The notes below the pieces were generated by a model. That model did no database searches. It was not told the origin of the DNA and saw only the letters and a list, made by a program, of their open reading frames with translations. Of a stretch of 64,000 nt of DNA, positions 20,108 through 28,022 are shown one piece after another. Numbering within the stretch: the first letter of the stretch is position 1; each line of letters opens with the position of its first letter. The translations under genes and the position numbers were made by a program. Source of the DNA: Bacteroidota bacterium (GTDB lineage: Bacteria > Bacteroidota > Bacteroidia > Cytophagales > Cyclobacteriaceae); NCBI GenBank assembly GCA_018267135.1, contig JAFDZA010000013.1, positions 62,001 through 126,000 of the forward strand, written 5' to 3'.

Positions 20108-20530
20108 ATGGCCAAGCGTAAACGTCTCGATATTGATTTTTCTTTCGATTTTCAGCTTTATGGAATCATTTCCACGCTAAAACCCTTTAAACTGGTATGG
20201 GAAATTAACCGGGCTGCAGGTAAAAATCTGGTAAAAATGCCCGATTTTGAAATTGAAAGTAAGGCTGGCAGCCGGCCTTATGTTTATTACGCTTCGCCAC
20301 AAAAAATAAATATGTTGCGGCTCTTTAAAAATAAACCAACCGATGAGAGCCGTTCGCGCGAGCTTTTAGTACCCGAACATCCGCACTTCGATTACATTTT
20401 ATTACAACACGGAGAAGCATTTGAAGAGAGCAATCGTTTGCAGGAACTCTTGCGCAATATTCCTTCCGTTGAATTAACCGCTTTCATACCTTTGGCGGCT
20501 TTAAAATCGAAAGAACATTTTATTTTTTAA
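20108..20530 (+). CDS. IPExxxVDY family protein
   Basis: A 140-residue soluble protein of the Bacteroidota-specific IPExxxVDY family. The naming motif appears here as VPEHPHFDY (about residues 87-95), and the protein starts with the typical lysine-rich segment and a short beta-rich N-terminus. The function is unknown. In many Bacteroidota it is encoded directly upstream of pyruvate kinase, as here (18 bases before pyk). The motif differs from consensus at two positions (Val for Ile and Phe for Val), which is conservative. Confidence 0.85.
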   Translation: MAKRKRLDIDFSFDFQLYGIISTLKPFKLVWEINRAAGKNLVKMPDFEIESKAGSRPYVYYASPQKINMLRLFKNKPTDESRSRELLVPEHPHFDYILLQHGEAFEESNRLQELLRNIPSVELTAFIPLAALKSKEHFIF

Positions 20531-20548
20531 CTCAATTCAAAACAACTG

Positions 20549-21976
20549 ATGGAACGTATCTCGTACAACAAAACTAAAATTGTGGCCACCGTAGGGCCGG
20601 CCTCTAATAATAAAGAGACGCTCCGGGCGCTGATCAAAGAAGGAGTCGATGTTTTTCGCCTCAATTTTTCGCATGGCACACACGATGATCATTTAAAAGT
20701 GATTCGTTTCGTTAATGAACTAAACTTGGAAATGGGTACCAACATAGCCTTGTTGCAAGACTTGCAAGGACCTAAAATAAGAGTGAACGATGTGCGGCCG
20801 GGAGTCGAATTAATTTCCGGGCAAGAACTGATTATTACCACCCGCCAGATGACGGGCACCAACGAAATCGTAAGCACCTCGTACGAAGGCCTGCCTCACG
20901 ATGTGAAACCCGGAGACATGATATTAATTGATGATGGCAAAATAGAACTGAAAGTAAAAGAAGTACGCGATGTAGAGGTGGTTTGCTCGGTCGTATATGG
21001 CGGACCCCTGAAACCCCGCAAAGGAATAAACCTGCCCAATACAAAAGTATCGGCTCCCTCGCTTACTGAAAAAGACAAAGAAGATCTTGAATTCGGGCTC
21101 AGCCATAAAGTAAATTGGGTGGCCTTATCGTTTGTGCGCAAAGCCAAAGACATTGAAATGCTGCGCGAGATCATTAACCGACACAAAGCCGACACACGCA
21201 TCATAGCCAAAATTGAAAAACCGGAGGCATTAGAAAATATAGATGCCATTATTGCTGCCACCGATGCGGTCATGGTAGCCCGGGGCGATTTGGGCGTGGA
21301 GTGCTGGATGGAAGAAGTGCCTATGATACAAAAAATGCTGGTGAATAAGTGCAACAAAGCCGCCAAGCCCGTAATTGTGGCTACCCAAATGATGGAGAGC
21401 ATGATTGAAAACCCGCGCCCTACCCGGGCCGAAACAAACGATGTGGCCAATGCCGTGATGGATGGCGCTGATGCGCTGATGCTCTCGGCCGAAACTGCTT
21501 CGGGCAAATACCCCCTTGAGGTAATCCGAAGCATGGTGCGCACCATCGGATCGGTAGAAAAACAAGGCAATATTTTTTACCACTTCCACGATCCCGATCC
21601 CGCATCGGCCAATTTTTTTAACGACAGCTTAATCTTAACTGCCTGCAAACTGGCCAAAGATGTAAAAGCCAAAGCCATTGTAGGCATGACCTTAGTGGGA
21701 TACAGCGCATACAAAGCTTCTTCGCACCGGCCCGATGCCAATATATTTGCCTTTACCAGCAAAAAAGAAATCATCAACTCCATGAGTTTGGTGTGGGCTA
21801 CCCGCGCCTATCATTACGATAACTCGGCCAGCACCGATAAAACCATGGCCGATGTGGAAGAAATTTTAAAACGCGATGGCCACGTAAAGCCGGGCGACAT
21901 CTTCATTGTATTGGCCAGTATGCCTATTTCAGAAAAAGGAAGAACCAATACTATTAAAGTGAATGTAGTAAAATAA
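20549..21976 (+). CDS. pyk: Pyruvate kinase
   Basis: Last step of glycolysis: transfers phosphate from phosphoenolpyruvate to ADP. The N-terminal KIVATVGPAS, FRLNFSHG, and the metal/substrate signature around IIAKIEKPEALEN (about residues 216-228) are all present, as is MVARGDLGVE. Length is 475, typical. It follows the IPExxxVDY gene by 18 bases, so both probably share a promoter upstream of 20108. A strong hairpin immediately downstream should end the transcript. Confidence 0.97.
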   Translation: MERISYNKTKIVATVGPASNNKETLRALIKEGVDVFRLNFSHGTHDDHLKVIRFVNELNLEMGTNIALLQDLQGPKIRVNDVRPGVELISGQELIITTRQMTGTNEIVSTSYEGLPHDVKPGDMILIDDGKIELKVKEVRDVEVVCSVVYGGPLKPRKGINLPNTKVSAPSLTEKDKEDLEFGLSHKVNWVALSFVRKAKDIEMLREIINRHKADTRIIAKIEKPEALENIDAIIAATDAVMVARGDLGVECWMEEVPMIQKMLVNKCNKAAKPVIVATQMMESMIENPRPTRAETNDVANAVMDGADALMLSAETASGKYPLEVIRSMVRTIGSVEKQGNIFYHFHDPDPASANFFNDSLILTACKLAKDVKAKAIVGMTLVGYSAYKASSHRPDANIFAFTSKKEIINSMSLVWATRAYHYDNSASTDKTMADVEEILKRDGHVKPGDIFIVLASMPISEKGRTNTIKVNVVK

Positions 21977-21989
21977 TTTGCTGCCTGGG

Positions 21990-22018
21990 CAGATGATGCA
22001 TTCCTAATGCATCATCTG
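21990..22018. terminator. Hairpin between convergent pyk and RqcH-like genes
   Basis: A perfect 13-bp inverted repeat: left arm 21990-22002, loop CCT, right arm 22006-22018. It begins 13 bases after the pyk stop and ends 14 bases before the stop of the gene on the other strand. The U-run is weak on both sides (GGGTTT to the right), but the position between two convergent genes and the perfect stem suggest a bidirectional terminator or a 3'-end stabilising stem. Confidence 0.7.
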
Positions 22019-22032
22019 GGTTTAACCATACA

Positions 22033-23589
22033 CTAACGGTGTTCGGCCTTCGGCTCCACCAAGATAACCTCTTCCCGCTCTACCACCACCGCCCCGGCCG
22101 GGTCTCCTTTTCGTTTGCGCACAAATTTTTTGGCTGTGAAGGCGACCGGGCAAAGGGTTTCATTTTTTCTTTTAGAGTAAAAAGCAGCCAAACTTGCCGC
22201 ATACTCTATTACCTCTTTTGGAAAAAATTTTCCGGCCTGGTACTTCACCAATACATGCGATCCGGCCACATCTTTCGCATGCAGCCACAAGTCGTCTTTA
22301 TACGAATGTTTTAGAGTAAGCTGATCGTTGGCCTGTGCATTTTTACCTACCCGGATTATATATCCGTTAAATTCAAATTCGCGGTAGGGCAACGGCTCCT
22401 TTTTTTCGGTTTGCTTTGTATCCAAGCCCCAGTGGGTGGCGGTTGTGCGCAGTGTTTTTAAGTCGGCACATGCTTCGATTGCCTGATGGGCTGCCTGGGC
22501 GGCTTCCCGCTCGGCCTCTTTTTTTTTAACCGATTCGGTTAGTTTATTTATCTCTACTTGCTGGTTCTTGGCTTTGCGGTAAAATATAGTTGCATTCTGC
22601 TGTGGATTCAGTTCCTTTTTTAATTTTATTTCTACAGGCTCCTGGTTATAAAAATCGTTTAACACGATTCGCTCCATCCCCCTGGTAAGGGTATGAAGAT
22701 GGGCCATGATTAAATCAGCCCATCGCTGAAAGTGGCGATTAGCCATGAGTTCATCCTGTTTGGTTCGGTTTTTTTTTAGGTATGCCTCGGCATTTTTTAT
22801 TTTAATATGAAGACGATAAAGAAGGGCTGATTTTTCTGTGAAAAGTTGACGATCGTAAATAACCTTTTGTGCAAACGAGTTGATAGCCTCAATGGGGTCA
22901 TCAATGGTTTGTTCAACTTCACCCAACGGAAGCAGACTAAACGTGAGTTGTCCCTTGAGTTGGGTAATGTAGTAATTCGGTTTTTCTAATCGGCTCCACA
23001 TTGCCTGAAGTAGCTCCCATTTTTGGGCGGGCGTGGCCCGGCTAAACCCTTGCGTCTCCAGGTAAGCCCACATTCCAGAGTTAAAGGTGAAATAAATAGA
23101 TTTTAATTGTGTGAGGTTTTTTAAAAAATGATCGTACCCAAAATCAATCGGGCGGGCGAGCTGGCGAAGGTCGGTATTTATATCTGCCGGGAGTTGATTT
23201 TTAAAAATAGCCGTTACTTTATTTTCTTTTGCCATCAGCACATTGGCAAAGTTTCCATGCATTTTAAAAATTAATGAAAGCCCGCTCTCCAGTTCTACTC
23301 CAAAACTCCGTTCATTCAAAAATGATTTTACGTTGATCACTTTTTTAAAAATAATTTCTTCAAAAAGATCGATGCTGTTTTTTTTGGCACGCTTAAATTT
23401 TTCGGGAAAGGAAAGAACCGAAAACGAAGCCGACAGATTAGCCCGGATAAAAAATGACTGATGTGTATCGTTCAGTTCTAAAATCAACTCATCCTTCGAT
23501 TGGCTGAAACAAGAAACGATGGTAAAGCCGCAGATCCGTTCATGCAAAGCGGGGCTCAGCTGTCTTAAAAAATAATAACTATGGTGCAC
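22033..23589 (-). CDS. RqcH/NFACT family ribosome quality-control protein
   Basis: A 518-residue NFACT protein (the bacterial RqcH group, often mis-annotated as fibronectin-binding protein). RqcH binds obstructed 50S subunits carrying peptidyl-tRNA and adds C-terminal alanine tails. Visible parts are the NFACT-N domain (about 1-190), a long coiled-coil-rich middle (about 270-400), and the C-terminal NFACT-R domain with DDLWLHAKDVAGSHVLVK (about 431-448), the best-conserved RNA-binding block. Whether this copy keeps tailing activity cannot be judged. It lies one base from the MBL hydrolase gene stop and may be co-transcribed. Confidence 0.88.
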   Translation of the reverse strand: MHHSYYFLRQLSPALHERICGFTIVSCFSQSKDELILELNDTHQSFFIRANLSASFSVLSFPEKFKRAKKNSIDLFEEIIFKKVINVKSFLNERSFGVELESGLSLIFKMHGNFANVLMAKENKVTAIFKNQLPADINTDLRQLARPIDFGYDHFLKNLTQLKSIYFTFNSGMWAYLETQGFSRATPAQKWELLQAMWSRLEKPNYYITQLKGQLTFSLLPLGEVEQTIDDPIEAINSFAQKVIYDRQLFTEKSALLYRLHIKIKNAEAYLKKNRTKQDELMANRHFQRWADLIMAHLHTLTRGMERIVLNDFYNQEPVEIKLKKELNPQQNATIFYRKAKNQQVEINKLTESVKKKEAEREAAQAAHQAIEACADLKTLRTTATHWGLDTKQTEKKEPLPYREFEFNGYIIRVGKNAQANDQLTLKHSYKDDLWLHAKDVAGSHVLVKYQAGKFFPKEVIEYAASLAAFYSKRKNETLCPVAFTAKKFVRKRKGDPAGAVVVEREEVILVEPKAEHR

Positions 23590-23590
23590 G

Positions 23591-24352
23591 CTATAAAGTT
23601 ACGGATAGGCCGTCATACGCCAGCGCCACTCCTGCGGGCAACTCCCGGCTTACCGTTTGGTGAAGCCCCATTTTATGACTGATGTGCGTAAAATACGTTT
23701 GTGCGGCCTGTATGCGTTGGGCCTGAGCCAAGGCTTGCTCTAATGTAAAGTGCGAAGGATGTGCCTCTTTCTGCAGGGCATTCAGCACCAATATTTGTGT
23801 GCCCTGTAATTTTTTTACGGTTTCATCCGAAATAAAGTTGGCATCGGTAATGTAGCTAAAGTTGCCCAGCCGGAATCCCAACACCGGCATGTGCAGATGG
23901 CTAACCGGGAGCGGCATTACTTTTATTTTATGAACTAAAAATTCTTTCTCGTCAATTTCAAACAAGCCTATCTGAGGTGTGCCCGGATATTTCTCGTCAG
24001 AAAAGGCATAATAAAATTCTTTTTTTACCTGTTGCAGCGTGTGGGACGAGCCATACACTGGCATATCTTTTTTTTGCAGATAGTTAAACGCCCGCACATC
24101 GTCCAGCCCGGCTATATGGTCTTTGTGCGAGTGGGTAAGCAATACGGCATCTAACTTTGAAATGCCTTCGCGCAGCATCTGCTGCCTAAAATCAGGGCCG
24201 GTGTCAATTACCACATTCTGCCCGTCAGCTTCGATAAGTACCGAAACCCGCAAGCGTTTATCGCGGTAATCCAGCGAAGAGCACACTGCGCACCGGCACC
24301 CGATGACGGGCACGCCCTGCGATGTACCGGTGCCGAGAAATGTGATTTTCAA
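23591..24352 (-). CDS. PhnP-like metallo-beta-lactamase-fold hydrolase
   Basis: A 253-residue MBL-fold protein close to the PhnP group of phosphodiesterases. It starts with FLGTGTSQGVP and the extra Cys cluster GCRCAVCSS (about residues 18-26) typical of that group. The dimetal motif THSHKDHIAGLDD (about 93-105) is intact, with later ligand histidines in PVSHLHMPV. PhnP itself cleaves cyclic ribose phosphates, but no phn genes are nearby, so the substrate is open. It follows the small hypothetical gene by 11 bases on the same strand. Confidence 0.88.
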   Translation of the reverse strand: MKITFLGTGTSQGVPVIGCRCAVCSSLDYRDKRLRVSVLIEADGQNVVIDTGPDFRQQMLREGISKLDAVLLTHSHKDHIAGLDDVRAFNYLQKKDMPVYGSSHTLQQVKKEFYYAFSDEKYPGTPQIGLFEIDEKEFLVHKIKVMPLPVSHLHMPVLGFRLGNFSYITDANFISDETVKKLQGTQILVLNALQKEAHPSHFTLEQALAQAQRIQAAQTYFTHISHKMGLHQTVSRELPAGVALAYDGLSVTL

Positions 24353-24363
24353 TTGTTGAGAAA

Positions 24364-24636
24364 TTAAATGCTGACTTCGGCTTTGGTTAGTTCTTCGTAC
24401 AGCTTGATGTTCTTTTCAGAAAATTTAGCCGTCTCCAGCGGCACGGTTTTCAAAATATCGAGCAGCGCATTGATCTTGCCTTCCATCGAAAAGAACTTAT
24501 TCACGATCATTATTTTCTGCTCCTTCAGCAAGCAGTAGCCCGCCTTAAAGTTTCCTTTTTCATAGCGCAGCATGTAGTCCGACTCGGCAATCAAATCTTC
24601 GAGCTTGGTCAAAAACGGGTTGGTGTACTTAATCAT
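24364..24636 (-). CDS. Small conserved hypothetical protein
   Basis: A 90-residue soluble protein, with no signal or helix in the membrane. The frame opens at 24657, but I prefer the ATG at 24634-24636 (MIKYTNPFLTKLEDL), because the first seven residues would lie against the repeat block. The sequence is coherent and evenly charged, and resembles a short uncharacterised protein I associate with Bacteroidota; no domain name can be given. It is the first gene of the leftward MBL hydrolase-RqcH group. Confidence 0.7.
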   Translation of the reverse strand: MIKYTNPFLTKLEDLIAESDYMLRYEKGNFKAGYCLLKEQKIMIVNKFFSMEGKINALLDILKTVPLETAKFSEKNIKLYEELTKAEVSI

Positions 24637-24661
24637 TTTCGTAGTGTTGGACTGCAAGTTA

Positions 24662-24733
24662 CAGATTCAAAATTTCAGATTCAAAATTCGGTTTCTCCAT
24701 AATTTTAAATGTGAAATTTTGAATCTGAAATTT
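24662..24733. repeat. Inverted repeat with 19-bp perfect arms
   Basis: Left arm 24670-24688 and right arm 24715-24733 are perfect reverse complements (19 bp) around a 26-base loop. The left side also holds two near-identical 14-mers in tandem (24662-24675 and 24676-24689, one mismatch). The block is AT-rich and followed by a GC-rich stretch (24740-24840) that does not look coding. This looks like an intergenic repeat unit or a small non-autonomous element rather than a terminator, since it sits upstream of both flanking genes. Confidence 0.65.
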
Positions 24734-24885
24734 AATGTAGCGGCCTGCCCCCGATTCATCGGGGCACCGCGCTATCCGCTGCAAGTCCGACAACCGCACA
24801 AGCCAATGCGCTTCGGGCTTTTCGCTCCTATCGCTGGCCGGAATGAAAAACAAAGATTAATTTACGATCAAATTCAAAAGTTGTC

Positions 24886-25302
24886 ATGATCGAAAGAATA
24901 CTATTCAATGGATTATTAACAACTGTCATACATCTGATCCTTTATGTAGTATTTCTTTATGGTGGTTGGTCTATGGGAAAACTTATTCATGCACCGAAAG
25001 AAATTACAATTATTGAACTCGAAAGTTTTGGAATCGAGATTATACTCTCATTTTGGCTATTCGCAATACTTTTATTTGTTGCAAACATCATTTCGGCTGT
25101 AATCAACAAAAATCAGTGGACGTATAGTCTTTTAGCAGTTGCTGCCCTTCTATATGCTCTTGGGTGGAGTGAAGATTTTAATTCATGGCCGTGGCAAACC
25201 GCTTTATTCATAATCGCAGGGGTGATAACAATTTTCTTCAAGTTTTTTATTGATAGAAAAATAAATCACATAATGTCTCTATTGCTCAAGTCATCAAAGT
25301 GA
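24886..25302 (+). CDS. Orphan membrane protein, four helices
   Basis: A 138-residue protein with about four membrane helices (residues 7-27, 49-71, 79-95 and 101-120) and no family I recognise. It has more AT-rich codon use than its housekeeping neighbours. It is bounded on the left by an inverted-repeat block and on the right by a fragment of miaA, so it probably arrived with the same accessory segment as the ParD/ParE genes. Its stop codon overlaps the GTG of the miaA fragment (GTGA), an overlap normally seen between true operon genes. Confidence 0.7.
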   Translation: MIERILFNGLLTTVIHLILYVVFLYGGWSMGKLIHAPKEITIIELESFGIEIILSFWLFAILLFVANIISAVINKNQWTYSLLAVAALLYALGWSEDFNSWPWQTALFIIAGVITIFFKFFIDRKINHIMSLLLKSSK

Positions 25303-25343
25303 AAAAACTTCTCGCCATCGTTGGGCCAACTGCTGTAGGTAAG
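25299..25343 (+). pseudogene. Diverged 15-codon copy of the miaA 5' end
   Basis: Starting with GTG, these 45 bases encode MKKLLAIVGPTAVGK. The intact miaA at 25962 starts MKKLIVIVGPTAAGK, also with GTG. By eye 35 of 45 bases match, and most differences are at third positions. The similarity ends abruptly after the P-loop lysine. The frame runs on for 66 more codons, but those overlap the parD promoter and gene and look random. It is a 5' remnant of a miaA gene, not a functional gene. Confidence 0.8.
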
Positions 25344-25359
25344 TTTAATTTCACGGAAT

Positions 25360-25374
25360 TACCAATTTTTGGTA
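25360..25374. promoter_or_regulatory. Candidate operator of the ParD/ParE module
   Basis: An inverted repeat of 6-bp arms with a 3-base spacer (TACCAA-TTT-TTGGTA), 19 bases before the parD start. ParD-type antitoxins usually repress their own promoter by binding such repeats. The overlapping TACATTTA (25373-25380) is one base off the Bacteroidota -7 element TAnnTTTG, so the repeat would cover the promoter. The repeat is short and binding is inferred. Confidence 0.4.
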
Positions 25375-25393
25375 CATTTACAAAAAAGCAAAT

Positions 25394-25645
25394 ATGGGCA
25401 GAAACACTTCTATATCGCTGGGAGATCATTTTGAAATTTTCGTTGATAAAAAGGTATCGGCCGGCAGATTTAAGAATGCGAGCGAGGTTATCAGGGCAGG
25501 GCTTCGCTTACTCGAGGAGGAAGAAGCAAAAATTTCTGTTTTAAAAACAGCCATTGAAGTTGGTATTGAAAGTGGAGTAGCTAAGAATTTCAATGCAAAA
25601 AAACACCTCGCTAAACTGAAATCAGCGAAGAGAAAAAATGCCTAG
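25394..25645 (+). CDS. parD: ParD-like antitoxin (CC2985 family)
   Basis: An 83-residue antitoxin. The N-terminal part (MGRNTSISLGDHFEIFV) is the ribbon-helix-helix DNA-binding strand, followed by RFKNASEVIRAGLRLLEEEE, a close match to the ParD/CC2985 helix pair. The basic C-terminal tail should wrap the toxin. The gene overlaps parE by eight bases, which is typical of translationally coupled antitoxin-toxin pairs. A candidate operator lies just upstream. The pair sits between a miaA fragment and miaA, so it is an inserted module. Confidence 0.92.
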   Translation: MGRNTSISLGDHFEIFVDKKVSAGRFKNASEVIRAGLRLLEEEEAKISVLKTAIEVGIESGVAKNFNAKKHLAKLKSAKRKNA

Positions 25646-25940
25646 TCGCTATGCTCTCTCAAATAAAGCCGTTCAAGACCTATCAACTATTTGGGAATAT
25701 ACTTTTGAAACCTGGTCTGAAGCTCAGGCCGACAAATATTATTTTATGCTGCTGGATTGCTGCCAAGGATTAGCGGATGGAAAACTCAGAGCAAAGAAGT
25801 ATCCTGAAATTCATCCTGAAATTTTAGGTTGTAAAGTCGGTCAACATATTATCTTCTTCAGGCGACTCAGGAAACATGAAATTGAGATAGCGAGAATTCT
25901 TCATAGCCGTATGGATTTGAAAAACAGAATTCAAGAATAA
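25638..25940 (+). CDS. parE: ParE-like toxin
   Basis: A 100-residue RelE/ParE-superfamily toxin. The opening (YALSNKAVQDLSTIWEYT) and the late arginine-rich segment with IIFFRRL and IARILHSRMDL match ParE, where the last helix ends in the H-x-R-M-D block. ParE proteins poison DNA gyrase, unlike RelE, which cuts mRNA at the ribosome; which applies here is inferred from the closer ParE resemblance. It overlaps parD by eight bases. The stop is 21 bases before the miaA start. Confidence 0.92.
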   Translation: MPSRYALSNKAVQDLSTIWEYTFETWSEAQADKYYFMLLDCCQGLADGKLRAKKYPEIHPEILGCKVGQHIIFFRRLRKHEIEIARILHSRMDLKNRIQE

Positions 25941-25961
25941 CGCACACTGTATTTTTACTTC

Positions 25962-26864
25962 GTGAAAAAACTCATCGTCATCGTGGGGCCTACGGCCGCA
26001 GGCAAAACTGCGGCTGCACTTACCGTGGCTGAAAAATTCCATACTGAAATCATCTCAGCCGATTCCCGGCAATTTTTTAAAGAACTCAACATCGGCACAG
26101 CCAAGCCTTCCGCGGATGAACTGAAAAAAATCACACATCATTTTATCAACAACAAATCCATTCACGAAGAGTATGATGCCGGCCAATACGGTCGTGATGC
26201 TCTTGAGCTTATTCATGAATTATTTAAAAAATACGATTGGTTGATGATGGTGGGCGGCTCGGGGCTATACATTAAAGCTGTCCTCGAAGGTTTTGACGAA
26301 ATGCCGGAAATAGATAAAAACTTGCGCGAAGAAATTCAACACCGCTACCGAGAACTTGGAATAGAATGGCTGCAAGAACAAGTAAGAAATCTTGATCCTG
26401 ATTATTTTGCTTCGGCCGACCGGCAAAACCCGCAGCGTCTGATGCGCGCTCTTGAGTTGCTGCAAACCACTCAGCAGCCGCTAAAAGATTTACACTTAAA
26501 AAAGAAAGCGGAGCTACCGTTCGAGGTAATTAAAGTTGGGCTTACAGTTCCACGCGAAAAACTCTACGAGCGTATCAACTTGCGTCTGGATGCGATGATT
26601 GCCTCCGGTCTGTTTGAAGAAGCCCGGCAGCTTTACCCCTTCCGAAACCTGAATGCCCTGCAAACCGTAGGCTACCGAGAAATATTTGATTTTATGGATG
26701 GATTCTATGGCTATGAGGAAGCCGTGCGTCTGCTGAAACGGAACACGAGAAGGTATGCCAAACGGCAACTTACCTGGTTTGGCCGCAATAAAGAAATTAC
26801 CTGGTTTGAGTCGGAACCGGAAATGGTAAAATGGCTGGCGTTGAGAATGCCCGGCAAACTTTAA
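25962..26864 (+). CDS. miaA: tRNA dimethylallyltransferase
   Basis: Adds a dimethylallyl group to A37 of tRNAs that read codons starting with U, the first step to ms2i6A. The P-loop GPTAAGKT lies at residues 9-16, followed by the family motifs ISADSRQFF (substrate recognition), GGSGLYIKAV and DRQNPQRLMRALEL. Length is 300, normal. The start is GTG, supported by the match of the upstream 15-codon copy, which also starts with GTG. No obvious promoter lies in the 21 bases after parE, so expression probably depends on read-through from the toxin-antitoxin promoter or one inside parE. Confidence 0.96.
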   Translation: MKKLIVIVGPTAAGKTAAALTVAEKFHTEIISADSRQFFKELNIGTAKPSADELKKITHHFINNKSIHEEYDAGQYGRDALELIHELFKKYDWLMMVGGSGLYIKAVLEGFDEMPEIDKNLREEIQHRYRELGIEWLQEQVRNLDPDYFASADRQNPQRLMRALELLQTTQQPLKDLHLKKKAELPFEVIKVGLTVPREKLYERINLRLDAMIASGLFEEARQLYPFRNLNALQTVGYREIFDFMDGFYGYEEAVRLLKRNTRRYAKRQLTWFGRNKEITWFESEPEMVKWLALRMPGKL

Positions 26865-26943
26865 CTCATATTAGCGGTACCTGTATACACGTTGAGGCAA
26901 GAAAAAAATTAGCTAAATTCACATTAGCTTAAACCAAAAAATT

Positions 26944-27138
26944 ATGCTTGGTAATACCTCTGCCGCGATGATATTTGTTTTGATTGTTGCTTTTATTAGT
27001 CTATCCGTTATTGGTGTTTTAATTACTCGCTGGATTGGCGCATGGATGCTTAGAATAAATGAAATAATCAGAAACCAGGAATACATTGCCGAAGTTTTAG
27101 AAGAAATTCGCAATGAACTAAAGAAAAAAAATCAGTAA
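26944..27138 (+). CDS. Small single-pass membrane protein with coiled-coil tail
   Basis: A 64-residue protein: one membrane helix (about residues 8-31), then an amphipathic tail (EIIRNQEYIAEVLEEIRNEL) likely to form a coiled coil. Small helix-plus-coiled-coil proteins of this sort recur in Bacteroidota, but I know no function. It starts with ATG 80 bases after miaA, is followed by more than 300 bases without genes, and may have its own promoter. Coding status is supported by the clear helix/heptad pattern only. Confidence 0.55.
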   Translation: MLGNTSAAMIFVLIVAFISLSVIGVLITRWIGAWMLRINEIIRNQEYIAEVLEEIRNELKKKNQ

Positions 27139-27458
27139 AGACACTTGCCTTTCTGATAAGGGAAAGTAGGATGAGGTTTCTAATTTTCGACATTAAGATT
27201 TGCTAAATCACATTAAATACCTAATCTGTTTGATAACCCTCTTGGTTGCTATTAAATACCATCTACTCCGTCTTTTTGGAACATATAAAATGAAAGCGTT
27301 GATTCTGATCAATACCTCAAATGAAGAGCGATTATAATTCTTATTCTAAAAAATGAAAGCCTACGTCCTATCCTTCTTTGTTTAATCGTGCACTATTTGG
27401 CATATAGTCGCCACTTTTGCCATTCGCATTTCGGTGTTTCTTGTTCTAACTTTGCTTC
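27139..27458. other. Gene-free stretch upstream of DUF502 gene
   Basis: 320 bases of AT-rich DNA with stops in all frames. The longest open piece starting with ATG is about 15 codons (27291). I see no hairpin with a U-run, no repeat, and no gene remnant I can name. It should contain the promoter of the DUF502 gene at 27459. Confidence 0.5.
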
Positions 27459-28022
27459 ATGAAAGATTTTCTGCACCGCATTATCCGCTATTTTTTTAGC
27501 GGTACCATTTTTATTGTGCCCCTGGTGGCCACGGCCTATTTTATTTACACGTCTTTTATTTGGCTCGACAGCCGGATTGATCTGCCCTATCCCGGCCTTG
27601 GGTTTGTTATCATTCTAACGGCCATTACCATCTTCGGCTATTTTTCTTCCATTTTTGCTTTCCGGAAAATGGGCGAGTGGTTCGATCAGCTGGTTAATCG
27701 TATTCCGTTGGTCAAGCTCATTCACTCTTCCATCAAAGATTTGCTGGCGGCTTTCGTAGGCGATAAAAAAAAATTCGACCGGCCCGTATTGGTTACCATT
27801 AATAAAGAAAACCAATTATACCGCATCGGATTTATTACCCAACCCGATCTTTCCGAGTTAGGATTAAAAGATATGGTGGTGGTTTATTTTCCGCAGTCGT
27901 ATGCGGTGGCAGGCGATCATTATGTGGTGCCCAAAGAAAGCATAAAGCCGCTGAATGTGCCGGGGCCGGCAGCCATGAAATTTATTGTATCGGGGGGGGT
28001 ATCAGGTTTTACGGAAGAGTAG
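27459..28022 (+). CDS. DUF502 family membrane protein
   Basis: A 187-residue inner-membrane protein with two helices near the N-terminus (about residues 9-31 and 44-66) and a soluble C-terminal part. The pattern (FFSGTIFIVPLVATAYFIY, then RIPLVKLIHSSIKDL and the late proline/glycine-rich segment ending in a GGVSG loop) is that of DUF502, found in many bacteria and plants (LIKE-COV). No biochemical function is established. It stands alone between two non-coding stretches of more than 300 bases. Confidence 0.87.
   Translation: MKDFLHRIIRYFFSGTIFIVPLVATAYFIYTSFIWLDSRIDLPYPGLGFVIILTAITIFGYFSSIFAFRKMGEWFDQLVNRIPLVKLIHSSIKDLLAAFVGDKKKFDRPVLVTINKENQLYRIGFITQPDLSELGLKDMVVVYFPQSYAVAGDHYVVPKESIKPLNVPGPAAMKFIVSGGVSGFTEE

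Noticed and set aside
20896-21570. A 224-codon frame antisense to pyk
   Set aside because: It lies wholly within pyruvate kinase, whose motifs are complete; the antisense frame is Ser/Ile-rich and has no family likeness.
24605-24889. A 94-codon frame across the inverted repeat
   Set aside because: Its product is mainly the translation of the repeat arms; no likeness to a protein and no place for a promoter.
25299-25544. An 81-codon frame starting with the miaA-like segment
   Set aside because: Only the first 15 codons resemble a protein; the rest overlaps the parD promoter and gene out of frame.
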